DNA from: an uncultured Muribaculaceae bacterium
GTDB taxonomy: Bacteria; Bacteroidota; Bacteroidia; Bacteroidales; Muribaculaceae
Assembly: GCA_910586995.1 (NCBI GenBank)
Contig: CAJUKZ010000014.1
Coordinates: forward strand, 1 to 46,643
DNA length: 46,643 nt
Direction: 5' to 3'
Shown here: in pieces, positions 16,506-25,768 of the stretch
Numbering within the stretch: position 1 is the stretch's first letter
How the letters are laid out: every line of letters starts with the position of its first letter
Notes under the pieces: generated by a model
Told to the model about the DNA's origin: nothing
Database searches by the model: none
The model's input: the letters and a program-made list of their open reading frames with translations, nothing else
Made by a program: the position numbers and the translations under genes

Positions 16506-17101
16506 TTTTTAGCTGTTTGTCTGGTTATCTCGGCAAGATACTCAAGCATTGATATGTCTTGGATCGACCATCTTTCTTTCAACTGCTGAGTCACAAATCC
16601 TATAGCACTCACAATAAGTCCGACAACAGTGGTGGCGAATGCAACCTGCATGTTATAAGCCATAGAGGCAATGTCGCCTGTTGCAAGGCCAACCAATGCC
16701 GGACCCATAGGAATAAGAGTACCCATCAATCCAAGGATAGGTCCCATCTTAGTGAGCATCTTCGATGTTGCCAACTCTTTAGATGCTTGAATTTCATATT
16801 CTGAAAGCAACAACTCTATGCGTGCATCATTGCCTCCGGCATCAACTATCTGACGGGCATAATATATCATCAGCCCACCGGACTTCTGTGGCAAGCCGGC
16901 AGAAAATTCCCCAAATGTCGTCGGAGTCAGCTTTTTAATACGGTCGTAAAAATCTGCGGAGACTTTCTTATGCTGCATATATTGCCCGAAGAATGTCCCG
17001 ATCAGGACAATAGCCCGTAAGAAAAAGAAAATAAGCAGTACGATAACCGGCACAAGTAGTCCGGTCGAAATCCAGTAAAGGATATTAGAAATTACATTCA
17101 T
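16502..17101 (-). CDS. hmuU: MotA/TolQ/ExbB proton channel of the heme operon (HmuU-like)
   Basis: The protein has 199 residues with three predicted spans and the TolQ/ExbB segment GPILGLMGTLIPMGPALVGLA followed by VAFATTVVGLIVSAIGFV. It should use the proton gradient to drive work in the periplasm. With the DUF2149 partner it may energise HmuS or heme passage in place of a general TonB-ExbBD set; that role is inferred. Neighbouring stops and starts overlap by 4 bases on both sides. Confidence 0.87.
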   Translation of the reverse strand: MNVISNILYWISTGLLVPVIVLLIFFFLRAIVLIGTFFGQYMQHKKVSADFYDRIKKLTPTTFGEFSAGLPQKSGGLMIYYARQIVDAGGNDARIELLLSEYEIQASKELATSKMLTKMGPILGLMGTLIPMGPALVGLATGDIASMAYNMQVAFATTVVGLIVSAIGFVTQQLKERWSIQDISMLEYLAEITRQTAKK

Positions 17102-17796
17102 ATGATATTTAAAATTTGCTTGTTTATTTTTCGTCTAAATAAAATGAATCCGGTGCATGCGCCTGTCAGAAGCATAATGATGACTCCAATCAGAGGTTTC
17201 CATTCAACCTCACTTGCACCTGCTACTGCTGTTCGTCCGTTAACTGTAGCCACTACCCCGAGTACAGCAATCAGAATATTGATCATGAATATCAATTCAA
17301 GCCGAAGATCTTTCTCCGGTATCAGCCACTTCAGCAGCAGTGGTAACACAACTCCGATTATTAACATAACTCCTGCCAGCAGCCATGCCAAAGTATTGAA
17401 ATCCACACCGGGGAAACAAAAGAGAGTTTCTACAAGTAAAACCAGAAGTATTGGAATAATCAATACACCAGGTATCCATAATAAAGCCTGCCTGACCAGA
17501 TTCTCTGATCTTGACTGCCGCCGCACCGATATCCGGCGTGCTGCCATGATGCAGAATGTGAGTTGCATAAACACATCAACAGTGAGCAACACTGCCATAT
17601 CAAGCATAAACTCAGGATTCTGAAGCCAATCGGAAATCTGTGTTTTAGATTGATTCACAGCAATACCCAATGATAGAACGATAAACACAGCACATGCCAC
17701 GCCTACAGCCAGTCTACTATAAAATGGCATATAGGTCAGTTTCAGCATAAAGCTGAAACCGACCAAAAGCATTATTACGATGACTACTGCCTCCAT
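17098..17796 (-). CDS. hmuT: Multi-spanning membrane protein of the heme operon (HmuT-like)
   Basis: The protein has 232 residues with about six to seven hydrophobic spans and no recognisable enzymatic motif. It lies exactly between the CobN-like chelatase gene (1-base overlap) and the TolQ-type gene (4-base overlap), which is the HmuT place in hmuYRSTUV operons. A role as inner-membrane partner or permease for heme, porphyrin or iron is plausible but unproven. The symbol is assigned by position rather than by a diagnostic motif. Confidence 0.68.
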   Translation of the reverse strand: MEAVVIVIMLLVGFSFMLKLTYMPFYSRLAVGVACAVFIVLSLGIAVNQSKTQISDWLQNPEFMLDMAVLLTVDVFMQLTFCIMAARRISVRRQSRSENLVRQALLWIPGVLIIPILLVLLVETLFCFPGVDFNTLAWLLAGVMLIIGVVLPLLLKWLIPEKDLRLELIFMINILIAVLGVVATVNGRTAVAGASEVEWKPLIGVIIMLLTGACTGFILFRRKINKQILNII

Positions 17797-20700
17797 TATT
17801 CCTCAGTCTGTTTTTTACGTTTCCTGACGAGTATAACCATAAGAGCCACGGAAATAGCCACCATCACTCCTACCATTATCCCGTTGATATTACTGGTGAT
17901 TTTATCCACCGTACCTACTTCCTCTTTCTGCATCACCATTCCATCATTGTCTGCCCGAATACTCTCCGCTCGTATGTCGCCGATATTATTGTTGTACCGC
18001 TCAGCAACCTCTGCCGGAACATTCGCGGATATATAGTCGCGCAATTTGGAATTATCACACACAAAACCAGAGCAGCTCGGTCTGTATTCTTCCACTATCC
18101 CGGTATGCAGTTCGGCGAGTTTTTTGATTTTATCTTGCGAAGCGTTCCACATACCTTTACGGGCTGTTTCGAGCATGACTGCAGTAATCTCCTCCAAGGC
18201 AGCCGGATTCCTGGATGCAAAATAATCTTTTGTGCCAAGGTTGTATTTATCGTCAATATATGTGCTGTAGATGTCATTCCACAATTCATTGTCAATAACA
18301 TCGGGTTTCATCACATTCCACCCATATGTGTTCCTCACTATGTCCGCAAATACGGCGGCATCTCCTGCCCCTCCTTTCATCTTATTACGGATGTAATGAG
18401 GATTAAGTATTGTGGTTCTGCTTTCTACGCCTATAGCTTCTTTTACTTCCTGCATGCGCACATTATTGCGGTTACGGTAGTCGCTTAGATAAGCATCCGG
18501 ATCCTTGCCTGTAACGTTCCTGACAGCGAGATTCATTCCACCCATAAATTCATATACATGATCAAGACTCAATGCTCCCCATGTATTGCTCTGCCGAGGC
18601 TGAACAACGACTTCCGTACGGGTAAGAGCCGCTTCAAAGGCATAGTCATATACCTTCTCCCAGTCCTCCTCACTCCCATATACAGCACCCATATTATTTA
18701 TATAGGTTTCGGCTATTTCTGAAGAATTCTCCCAACGATCCCCAGCCTCTACCATTCCTTGAATGCCACTTCCATAATTACCGTTGACTCCACCGAAGAC
18801 ACGCGCTGTGGAAAGTTCACGTGCCTCTTTAGGTGAAATTCCCTTGTCGACAAGATGTCTCTCGGACTCCACAACTCCTTCCGCAACATAATTTGGGTAA
18901 GCCTTGTCATCCGCTTCAGCCGCCATCTTCACGGCTCTACTGATCAGAAAAAGACGAGAAGCCGCAAGGTCTCTCAGCTGTCCGGAAGTCTGTATCACGA
19001 CATCAATTCTCGGACGTCCAAGTTCTTCCGACGGAATAAGTTTCAGATCATTCACACGTCCGAAGGGATCACGTACAGGTTCAACACCCAGCATGTAAAG
19101 TGCTTGTGCTATCGTTGCGCCCTCCGTCTCAATGAATTCACTGCTCCAGAGTGTGTAGCTCACCTTACGCGGCACAGAATCGCCGTGAGCTTTTCGATAC
19201 ATGTCGATTGTACTTTCGGCAAGCATCTTGCCTTTCTCCCATGCCACGGAAGATGGTGTCTCCTCTGCATTGATTGCAAACATATTGCGTCCTGTCGGCA
19301 GTACATTAGGGTTCAGCACAGGATCGCCACCCGATGAAGGCGATATATATCCTCCGTTCAATGCATTGACCAAGGATGTAAGCTCAGCCTCAGGACTGCT
19401 TCTCAAGGCATCTGCATAAGCGTTTACATTATTCAATGAACGCTCCACTTCCGTAACCGCTGTCGCAAAATCAATCTGCCGACGCGAAATTTCCTGTTGC
19501 CTCATTCCCATCATACCGCTCACTTTCCCCTTAGTACCGCTTGTCATTGAAGATGATTTGCCTCCATTTTTCATTGCAGCCTCCATTTTTTTCAGTGCGG
19601 CCTCATCAGCCCCCATCTTCCTGGCTAATTCCAATGCTTTTTCTGAAGACATCCCACTTTTAGACATAAGTGTTCTCATAGCCGACGTATTGGGACGGTC
19701 TGCGATTCTGGCTTGCGCCTCATTATTATCAGGCATAGCCATTGAACCCATAACCATCATTTTTGACAATAAATCCTTGGAGTTATTGATTGCCGACATT
19801 ATCGTACGGGCGCTGTCGAGTTCAACCTGCGACACACCTGCGATATCGCATATCTCGCTGTCCCCTACCCTCTTTCCTGAAGAAAGGATAGAACTGACGA
19901 GTCCTTTGGCTTTCGCTCCGTAGACTTGCGTAAATCGTCCGCGATGTCTGTCATAATCTATATTTGTTCTGCCCCGCGATTTGTCGAGATTATAAAGACT
20001 GTATGCTACGGGATCTACAGTCATGGCATAAACTGTAGATTTTATGTCTTGCTCCTTATATGGACAGCCCATCACATAAAGCGCACCTGTAATCTTTTCA
20101 TTGGCCAGTTCTTCGGCAAAATTCTCAATACGGGCTATATCAGCCTCACCATATGGAACTGTCAGTATGCTGTCGAGGCGCAGTTCCCGATGGATTCCAA
20201 GTTCAACAGCAAACTTCTTTACAAGAAGTGATGCTTTCTCAAGCGCTTTTACTTCAGTATTATCATTACCAAGAATCCTGTTATAAGAAATAATAGCATC
20301 ATTCAGATTCTTATATATGCCCCTCAGCTCGCTCTCCATGAATGGTGGAGTCAGATAATTGATTATTCCGGCATACGAACGGCGCTTAGCAATCATTGCC
20401 TCACCGACATTACTTGTGGAATAGACATAGAAGTGTGGCATAGTCCCAACCAGACGGTCGGGCCAATCCGCACTGCTTAATGCCACCTGCTTGCGCGGAG
20501 TAAACTCCAGACTGCCATGCGCCCCGAAATGAATCAATGCATCCGCACCGAATCCATACTTGGCCCAGAGGTAAGCAGCGACATAATTGTGAGGAGGCGC
20601 GGTATCTGTGCCATGTACAATCTTGAAATCATCATCGCCAAGTCCTGCCGCTGTCTGCGGAATCAGCACCACGTTTCCAAACCTCAAACATGCAAGAGCC

Positions 20701-22130
20701 AGATCTCCATCCGACGTCTTAAGCCCATGACCAGGGAAAGCCCCGTCAATACTGTCTATTTCCTTTCTCATGGCATTTGATAAAGAAGCCTCACACCATC
20801 TGTCGTATTCAGCCTTACTGATGCGCTCAGTCCTCTGAGTTGCGACAAAGTTTTCTTTTTCTCCTCGGGCATATCCATTGAATACCCGACCTTCTTCGTT
20901 GATCAACTTCTCAAGCTCCCCGGCACTCTGCGGAATTTCCCCGACTGCATAACCTTCTGCTCTAAGACGAATCAGCAGATTGAATAACGATGGCGCTACC
21001 TCCATTCCTTCCGCTACAAGCGCATTCTGGCCCGGTCCTTTGAAATAAAGTACTGCAACTTTTTTGTCTTTATTGGCTTTGGTCCGCAATGATATATAAT
21101 TGCTGACAGTCTCAACAAATTCATCGAGCCTACCGGGGATAACATCTACATAAGGCAAGCCATCCTCACCCTCAAAATGCGCAAACAAAGCGAAAGGACG
21201 CACAGCACCGTCGATCTCGGGAGTCACCACACTCTGCGACAGAAAACCTCCGTTCATTCCCATCTTGTCGGCAAGCCATTCTTCATAGCCACAATTGACA
21301 TTGAGTGGTGAAAACAACGGAATATTATGATCTTCAATATATCTCACCACCAGATCTCCCATCCTGCCATGTGCCATATTTATCATGGCCGACAATGGAA
21401 TGGAGTCTGCATGACCATTGATGATGAATTGCTGAATCGAATTAACCGGATAAACAATATAACCTTTTTTCTCAAGCGAATACACCAAACTATCTGGAAC
21501 TCCCATCTGGCCTGTCAGGACAATGCGTTTCGCAGAATCGCTGAATTTACCATGACTTTTCAAAAAAGCCTCAAATTCTGTGATATAGTTAAAGTTCAAC
21601 TCATCATCACCGGGATAGTAAAGCAATGATGATTTATGTCCGACTGGATCGCCGGGGATTTCGGCAAATACTTTTTTACCATCCACAAATTTCCTTACAT
21701 AGCGGAGAAGGTTTTTATAATTGTTTTTTCCGCCTACAAGATACTGCTTGAGGAACATATGGTCTATTGAATCCACCGAAACTATGAGATTCTGTGGATT
21801 CGTGGCGGCTGTGGTAAGAATTGGTATTCCATCATCAGCCGCCTCGATAAGGAATTGCCGTTGCTCGTCAGTGATGCGCAGGCCCATTCCGTTGACAAAT
21901 ACCATATCATATTTCCCAGCCTGATCAAGATTTTCCACCGCCAATTCACCTATCTTAATGAATCGGCTGTCGTTGGCTTTTGATATCTGACCTAAAGTGA
22001 TAGCCTGATAATTCACGAAAGCAATGCGTGTCGGAGAGGCAAGAATATTCCACGCAATAGTGGCACAGACAACCACTGCCACAACCACACAAGACCAGAG
22101 TATTGCTTTTTTCCTATTTTTCAAAAACAT
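17796..22130 (-). CDS. hmuS: Membrane-anchored CobN-like heme chelatase/dechelatase HmuS
   Basis: The protein has 1444 residues of the CobN/BchH family. A Lys-rich N terminus and a span at about 8-31, plus a C-terminal span (about 1417-1435) followed by RKRKKQTEE, place the large body in the periplasm, unlike cytoplasmic cobaltochelatase. CobN motifs are HFGAHGSLEFTPRKQV (about 538) and GGDPVLNPNVLPTGRNMFAIN. It sits 12 bases after the TonB receptor and no cobalamin-synthesis genes are near. HmuS proteins are thought to act on heme, removing iron from the porphyrin in reverse of a chelatase. A Met-rich stretch (about 788-875, some 15 Met) appears as an insertion. Confidence 0.88.
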   Translation of the reverse strand: MFLKNRKKAILWSCVVVAVVVCATIAWNILASPTRIAFVNYQAITLGQISKANDSRFIKIGELAVENLDQAGKYDMVFVNGMGLRITDEQRQFLIEAADDGIPILTTAATNPQNLIVSVDSIDHMFLKQYLVGGKNNYKNLLRYVRKFVDGKKVFAEIPGDPVGHKSSLLYYPGDDELNFNYITEFEAFLKSHGKFSDSAKRIVLTGQMGVPDSLVYSLEKKGYIVYPVNSIQQFIINGHADSIPLSAMINMAHGRMGDLVVRYIEDHNIPLFSPLNVNCGYEEWLADKMGMNGGFLSQSVVTPEIDGAVRPFALFAHFEGEDGLPYVDVIPGRLDEFVETVSNYISLRTKANKDKKVAVLYFKGPGQNALVAEGMEVAPSLFNLLIRLRAEGYAVGEIPQSAGELEKLINEEGRVFNGYARGEKENFVATQRTERISKAEYDRWCEASLSNAMRKEIDSIDGAFPGHGLKTSDGDLALACLRFGNVVLIPQTAAGLGDDDFKIVHGTDTAPPHNYVAAYLWAKYGFGADALIHFGAHGSLEFTPRKQVALSSADWPDRLVGTMPHFYVYSTSNVGEAMIAKRRSYAGIINYLTPPFMESELRGIYKNLNDAIISYNRILGNDNTEVKALEKASLLVKKFAVELGIHRELRLDSILTVPYGEADIARIENFAEELANEKITGALYVMGCPYKEQDIKSTVYAMTVDPVAYSLYNLDKSRGRTNIDYDRHRGRFTQVYGAKAKGLVSSILSSGKRVGDSEICDIAGVSQVELDSARTIMSAINNSKDLLSKMMVMGSMAMPDNNEAQARIADRPNTSAMRTLMSKSGMSSEKALELARKMGADEAALKKMEAAMKNGGKSSSMTSGTKGKVSGMMGMRQQEISRRQIDFATAVTEVERSLNNVNAYADALRSSPEAELTSLVNALNGGYISPSSGGDPVLNPNVLPTGRNMFAINAEETPSSVAWEKGKMLAESTIDMYRKAHGDSVPRKVSYTLWSSEFIETEGATIAQALYMLGVEPVRDPFGRVNDLKLIPSEELGRPRIDVVIQTSGQLRDLAASRLFLISRAVKMAAEADDKAYPNYVAEGVVESERHLVDKGISPKEARELSTARVFGGVNGNYGSGIQGMVEAGDRWENSSEIAETYINNMGAVYGSEEDWEKVYDYAFEAALTRTEVVVQPRQSNTWGALSLDHVYEFMGGMNLAVRNVTGKDPDAYLSDYRNRNNVRMQEVKEAIGVESRTTILNPHYIRNKMKGGAGDAAVFADIVRNTYGWNVMKPDVIDNELWNDIYSTYIDDKYNLGTKDYFASRNPAALEEITAVMLETARKGMWNASQDKIKKLAELHTGIVEEYRPSCSGFVCDNSKLRDYISANVPAEVAERYNNNIGDIRAESIRADNDGMVMQKEEVGTVDKITSNINGIMVGVMVAISVALMVILVRKRKKQTEE

Positions 22131-22142
22131 ACAGATAAAATA

Positions 22143-24074
22143 TTAATCTATCAATTTATCAATATCAAGAGATAGGCCGATTGCAAACGAAATACCTGTA
22201 GTCGAAGGAGTGCTGCTATAATTGTATTTCGGCACGTAATTGAACAGGTTATCTATCGTTGCTATCACGTCGATGCCTTTCCAAATGCTTTGGGTTATGT
22301 TTAATTTCCACATTGTGTAAGCCGGATACTCGACCCTGACAGTTTCTTCATACGAAGTTGCAGAAGCAAATTCATCAACAGCGACTTTTGAAAGTATACG
22401 CCCATTAAGAGCCACCATCAAACCATAATTTTTCCAATTCTTAGCATAATCGAGGCGGACTGTAGCCGTATGCGGGCGAGTTGATGAAGTATAAGGCTCA
22501 CCTTTGCGTACATGCTCATGTGTGTACACATATGATGCACGTGCCCCTAACCCCCAAGGAGATCTCCAGGACACATTCGCATCAAGTCCGGCTATTGTCA
22601 TCTTTCCGATATTCATATATACCATTCCATTCATGGCTTTATTCCAAACAGTAGTGATACGATTGTCCACAAGATTACAGAATCCTCCAAGAGTGGCATT
22701 GAACAGACCTTTGGTAAACTCTGCTGAGATCTGAAAATTGTCACTGCTTTCCGGTTTAAGGTTTTCATTTCCATAAATCATAAAGATTCCGGCCATATCA
22801 AAATCCATATACATTTCTTTCAAAGTCGGTGCACGGAAGCCACCTGCATAAGAGCCTCTGACGGCCCATCTGCCAAGCTTATACATAACATTGACACGCG
22901 GTGAGAAGTGCTTCAATCCGGATTCAGAGAAGTAATCAAAGCGACCACCGGCAATGATATTGAAATTCTTATGAAAATTAAAATCTATCTGAGCGAAACC
23001 ATCGGCCGTTATCTGTTTTCTGCTTCCATTATCAACAAACTGATATGTCATAAGATAGTCTCTCATTACATCACCGCCGATAGTTAGGATATGCTTATCA
23101 GAAAATGTATGGTTCAGAATTGCTTTACCGATATTCTGCACATTTGAATAGTCGCGTATGTCACGTCTGCTACCGAGCATGTAATCGCTTTTATCATATT
23201 GGTCAAATGAATAACTTATTTCAAGATTTGTAGCTGCGGAAATATCATATATACCCTTGATGCCGGTCGAAAAATCACGATAACGGTCATGAGTGGATAC
23301 TCCTGAATTTCTCTCTCGGAAGAAATACCCGACTCGCCCGATAAACTTCAACTGATTTGTTGCCCTGAATGTCAGACGTTCCTTGATATTATACGTACTC
23401 CCACCATAAAATCGGTTGTAATCTCCCTCATTCACCATATTATAGGAATCAATATGAGTGTATTGAGCGCTAAGTGAGTTTGAAAACCGCCATGCATTGA
23501 AGGCAAGATTCAATCCATAGCGCAGATTGTTATGCTCTCCATAACGCGCATTCACGTTCAGAGTCCACGGTTCTACTCTTTCACGACTTATGATGTTTAC
23601 AACCCCGCCTACAGCGTTAGATCCGTAGAGGGATGACGCCGCACCTTTGACTATCTCAACCTTACCGGCGTCGTTCAGATTCAATCTGCTGAAATCCACA
23701 TTGTCAAGAGTTTCGCCCGCAACCCGTTCTCCATCAACCAGAAAAAGTATTGAATTACCGCCAAAACCCTGCATGTTAAGCGAGACCTGCTGATTCATGG
23801 AATATGAAAACTCTATTCCAGGTAGTTCTGTCTGCAACAGGTCACTGATATCCGTTGCATCACTTTTTTTTATGTCGGACGCGGAAATTACCCGAGTCAT
23901 AACAGGAGAGTCTTTCAGAAGTTTTGGAGTCCGTGTACCTGTCACAACCACTTCGTTCAGAGACTTTTCCCACACTTTCTCCAAAGAGTCAAGCTTTGAA
24001 TCTGCCGTCTGCTGAGCACTTGACGCCGAATATATCAGACTGCCAAAAAACAATATGAGTATTACCTTTTTCAT
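22143..24074 (-). CDS. hmuR: TonB-dependent heme receptor HmuR
   Basis: The protein has 643 residues: a signal peptide (about 1-20), a TonB-box region LNEVVVTGTRT, a plug domain to about 150 (LFLVDGERVAGE, GAASSLYGSNAVGGVVNI) and a 22-strand barrel. A FRAP box (GFRAPTLKEMY) and an NPNL-like box (GNENLKPES) are the known hallmarks of heme receptors. The short segment between the boxes has several Met and no His. The gene begins 1 base after the HmuY stop. It carries heme across the outer membrane. Confidence 0.92.
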   Translation of the reverse strand: MKKVILILFFGSLIYSASSAQQTADSKLDSLEKVWEKSLNEVVVTGTRTPKLLKDSPVMTRVISASDIKKSDATDISDLLQTELPGIEFSYSMNQQVSLNMQGFGGNSILFLVDGERVAGETLDNVDFSRLNLNDAGKVEIVKGAASSLYGSNAVGGVVNIISRERVEPWTLNVNARYGEHNNLRYGLNLAFNAWRFSNSLSAQYTHIDSYNMVNEGDYNRFYGGSTYNIKERLTFRATNQLKFIGRVGYFFRERNSGVSTHDRYRDFSTGIKGIYDISAATNLEISYSFDQYDKSDYMLGSRRDIRDYSNVQNIGKAILNHTFSDKHILTIGGDVMRDYLMTYQFVDNGSRKQITADGFAQIDFNFHKNFNIIAGGRFDYFSESGLKHFSPRVNVMYKLGRWAVRGSYAGGFRAPTLKEMYMDFDMAGIFMIYGNENLKPESSDNFQISAEFTKGLFNATLGGFCNLVDNRITTVWNKAMNGMVYMNIGKMTIAGLDANVSWRSPWGLGARASYVYTHEHVRKGEPYTSSTRPHTATVRLDYAKNWKNYGLMVALNGRILSKVAVDEFASATSYEETVRVEYPAYTMWKLNITQSIWKGIDVIATIDNLFNYVPKYNYSSTPSTTGISFAIGLSLDIDKLID

Positions 24075-24075
24075 T

Positions 24076-24717
24076 TCACAATGGATAAATGTATTGTATG
24101 GACATATATCCTTTTATTCCGGTGGCATTCATATAATCTGATAGCTTGACTGCTGCCCGCCTGCCATTCCGTAGCAATATTATATAAACTTTATCTGATG
24201 TAGTATAAACCGGAGGCATTGTGCTTGTGTCGACATTCAGCCACTCGGACAGCTTCGTATTATAAAAAGACCCGACATAAGACAGATAACCATCCATCAT
24301 GGTCGACATATCCGTTACAATCTTATCTGTGGTCCATATGTCTGCAACTTCATCTCCAGCATCCGCCTCCGACCACAAAAGCGCCAGAGAGATGTCGGTA
24401 AACGACGTTTCGACAACAGCCGCCCGGTTGGTCTTGGCATCATACCTATGTATGGCAAAGTCCCATTGTGCAGGTTCTGGTTCTGTCACCGATATCGAAT
24501 CAATCCTTCTGTTCTCAAAATCAATATAAGTCCATGCCTTATAATCTGTGGCATTGATATATATGAGACCGGGGGTGCTTCCTGTGGAAGTTTCCACGAA
24601 TCCATATTCACTGGTTGCAACCATGCCATCATCATATAAATCGCCAAGAACGTCATTACAAGATGGGAGCAGCATCGCTGCCACTCCCGATAGGATTACT
24701 GTTTTCAGCATTTTCAT
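24076..24717 (-). CDS. hmuY: HmuY-family heme-binding lipoprotein
   Basis: The protein has 213 residues. The signal peptide has lipobox LPSC (Cys20). HmuY-type segments are YINATDYKAWTYIDFE and WDFAIHRYDAKTN. HmuY proteins capture heme at the cell surface and pass it to HmuR. The P. gingivalis protein uses two His ligands, but here there is only one His in the whole protein (His90, in the conserved IHRYD strand), while Met137, Met140, Met141 and Met167 are available. Met-based heme binding, as in some HmuY homologues, is inferred. It starts 6 bases after the calycin-like gene. Confidence 0.86.
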   Translation of the reverse strand: MKMLKTVILSGVAAMLLPSCNDVLGDLYDDGMVATSEYGFVETSTGSTPGLIYINATDYKAWTYIDFENRRIDSISVTEPEPAQWDFAIHRYDAKTNRAAVVETSFTDISLALLWSEADAGDEVADIWTTDKIVTDMSTMMDGYLSYVGSFYNTKLSEWLNVDTSTMPPVYTTSDKVYIILLRNGRRAAVKLSDYMNATGIKGYMSIQYIYPL

Positions 24718-24723
24718 GTCGGA

Positions 24724-25551
24724 CTACTCAGCCGCAGGCATATCACCTGTATGAAACACAATCGACAGGCCACCCATGACAGCAGGAACAGAGAATGTGA
24801 ACTCTGGATCTTCTTTCTCTGCATCAATCCGCCCCTCAAACGAGCACACATACTCCTTTACATTTCCACTCATACCCATCTTGGTAATGCCATCACCCTC
24901 TATAGTGAATATACCATCAGAATAAGCGACAGTAGCCTTTTCTATAGAAAATTCTCCCCAAGTATCAGAGTTATAGCCGATATTATATGTATTGTCGGAA
25001 TTATTTGTAATGACTATTTTCTGATCGTCGGCCATCATACCAGTAAAATAGGCGCTTTTTGCTTCGGTATAGCCATCATAAGTGCCAGGTACTACGATTT
25101 CGGCCGGAATATCGCCTTGCTTGAATTCAATTTTCAGGCCGCCCATAATCGCCGGACACGAGAAAGTAAGTTCAAGTTTCTTACCTGCCAAAGTTCCTTC
25201 CATCCGGCAATCGTACTCTTTCGCGGCATTTCCGGCATGTCCCATAACAGATTTGCCTGTACCTGAGATTCGTATATTGCCCTCTGTCCCTGAAAGTTCT
25301 GCATTACTGATTGTGATAGTTCCCCAGGTATCCGACTGATAACTGACGTTGATTTTATTCAATTCTGTTGTAGAAATAGTAACATCCTGCCGACTTGCCA
25401 CCATATTGGAGAAATAGCTGCATGAGGCAACTGTGTAACCTGAATAGATTCCGGCTGTTTCTGATGCAAGATTTGTCGGATCGTCGTTGCTGCTACATGA
25501 TGCAAGTGTTATTACAACCATCAGCAGTGAAAAAATTTTAAGCTTGTTCAT
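24724..25551 (-). CDS. Two-repeat calycin-like lipoprotein, first gene of the heme operon
   Basis: The protein has 275 residues with lipobox LASC (Cys19). It consists of two tandem calycin-like repeats, 34-151 and 156-275. Each starts G-x-Y-x-GYT and contains SDTWG, a K-x-MG-[HM]-[AS]-GN loop (or SVMGHAGN), one Cys in KEY-x-C, and MGGL near its end. Calycin-like barrels often hold small hydrophobic ligands. The gene is nearest the promoter and 6 bases from hmuY, so a role in binding heme or porphyrin at the surface is plausible but not shown. It is not part of the classical hmuYRSTUV set. Confidence 0.8.
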   Translation of the reverse strand: MNKLKIFSLLMVVITLASCSSNDDPTNLASETAGIYSGYTVASCSYFSNMVASRQDVTISTTELNKINVSYQSDTWGTITISNAELSGTEGNIRISGTGKSVMGHAGNAAKEYDCRMEGTLAGKKLELTFSCPAIMGGLKIEFKQGDIPAEIVVPGTYDGYTEAKSAYFTGMMADDQKIVITNNSDNTYNIGYNSDTWGEFSIEKATVAYSDGIFTIEGDGITKMGMSGNVKEYVCSFEGRIDAEKEDPEFTFSVPAVMGGLSIVFHTGDMPAAE

Positions 25552-25592
25552 CTGTCTACTTATGTGTTGATTGGTTTATTAATTTCATGCTG

Positions 25593-25623
25593 CAAAAGTA
25601 GACTGGATAGCAAGACGCATCAA
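25593..25623 (-). promoter_or_regulatory. Promoter of the heme operon
   Basis: On the minus strand TTGA (25623-25620), a 19-base spacer and TACTTTTG (25600-25593) fit the Bacteroidetes promoter. The start codon is 41 bases downstream. A 10-base palindrome TTCAATTGAA (25655-25664) lies about 30 bases upstream of the -33 and could bind a regulator. Confidence 0.65.
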
Positions 25624-25713
25624 TTCCTAAAATTAGCGAAAATCAGGTAGAATATTCAATTGAAACAGCTATATGGAAGCCACATGTCAGAAAAAATACC
25701 CTACTTTATGGGA

Positions 25714-25744
25714 TTGTGTAGTTTTTTTGGCCTTAGTAATTTTG
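25714..25744 (+). promoter_or_regulatory. Promoter of the hemerythrin-LuxR regulator
   Basis: TTGT (25714-25717), a 19-base spacer and TAATTTTG (25737-25744) match the consensus. The ATG is 24 bases further on. It is divergent from the heme-operon promoter, 90 bases away. Confidence 0.6.
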
Positions 25745-25768
25745 CTTCGGGAAAAATTTGCCTGAAAT

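Noticed and set aside
17102..17623. 173-residue plus-strand open frame
   Set aside because: It is antisense to the multi-spanning heme-operon protein, with a low-complexity composition that follows from hydrophobic codons on the other strand.
17796..22130. CobN gene as part of cobalamin synthesis
   Set aside because: Terminal membrane anchors, lack of other cob genes, and position next to HmuY, HmuR, TolQ and DUF2149 genes fit HmuS.
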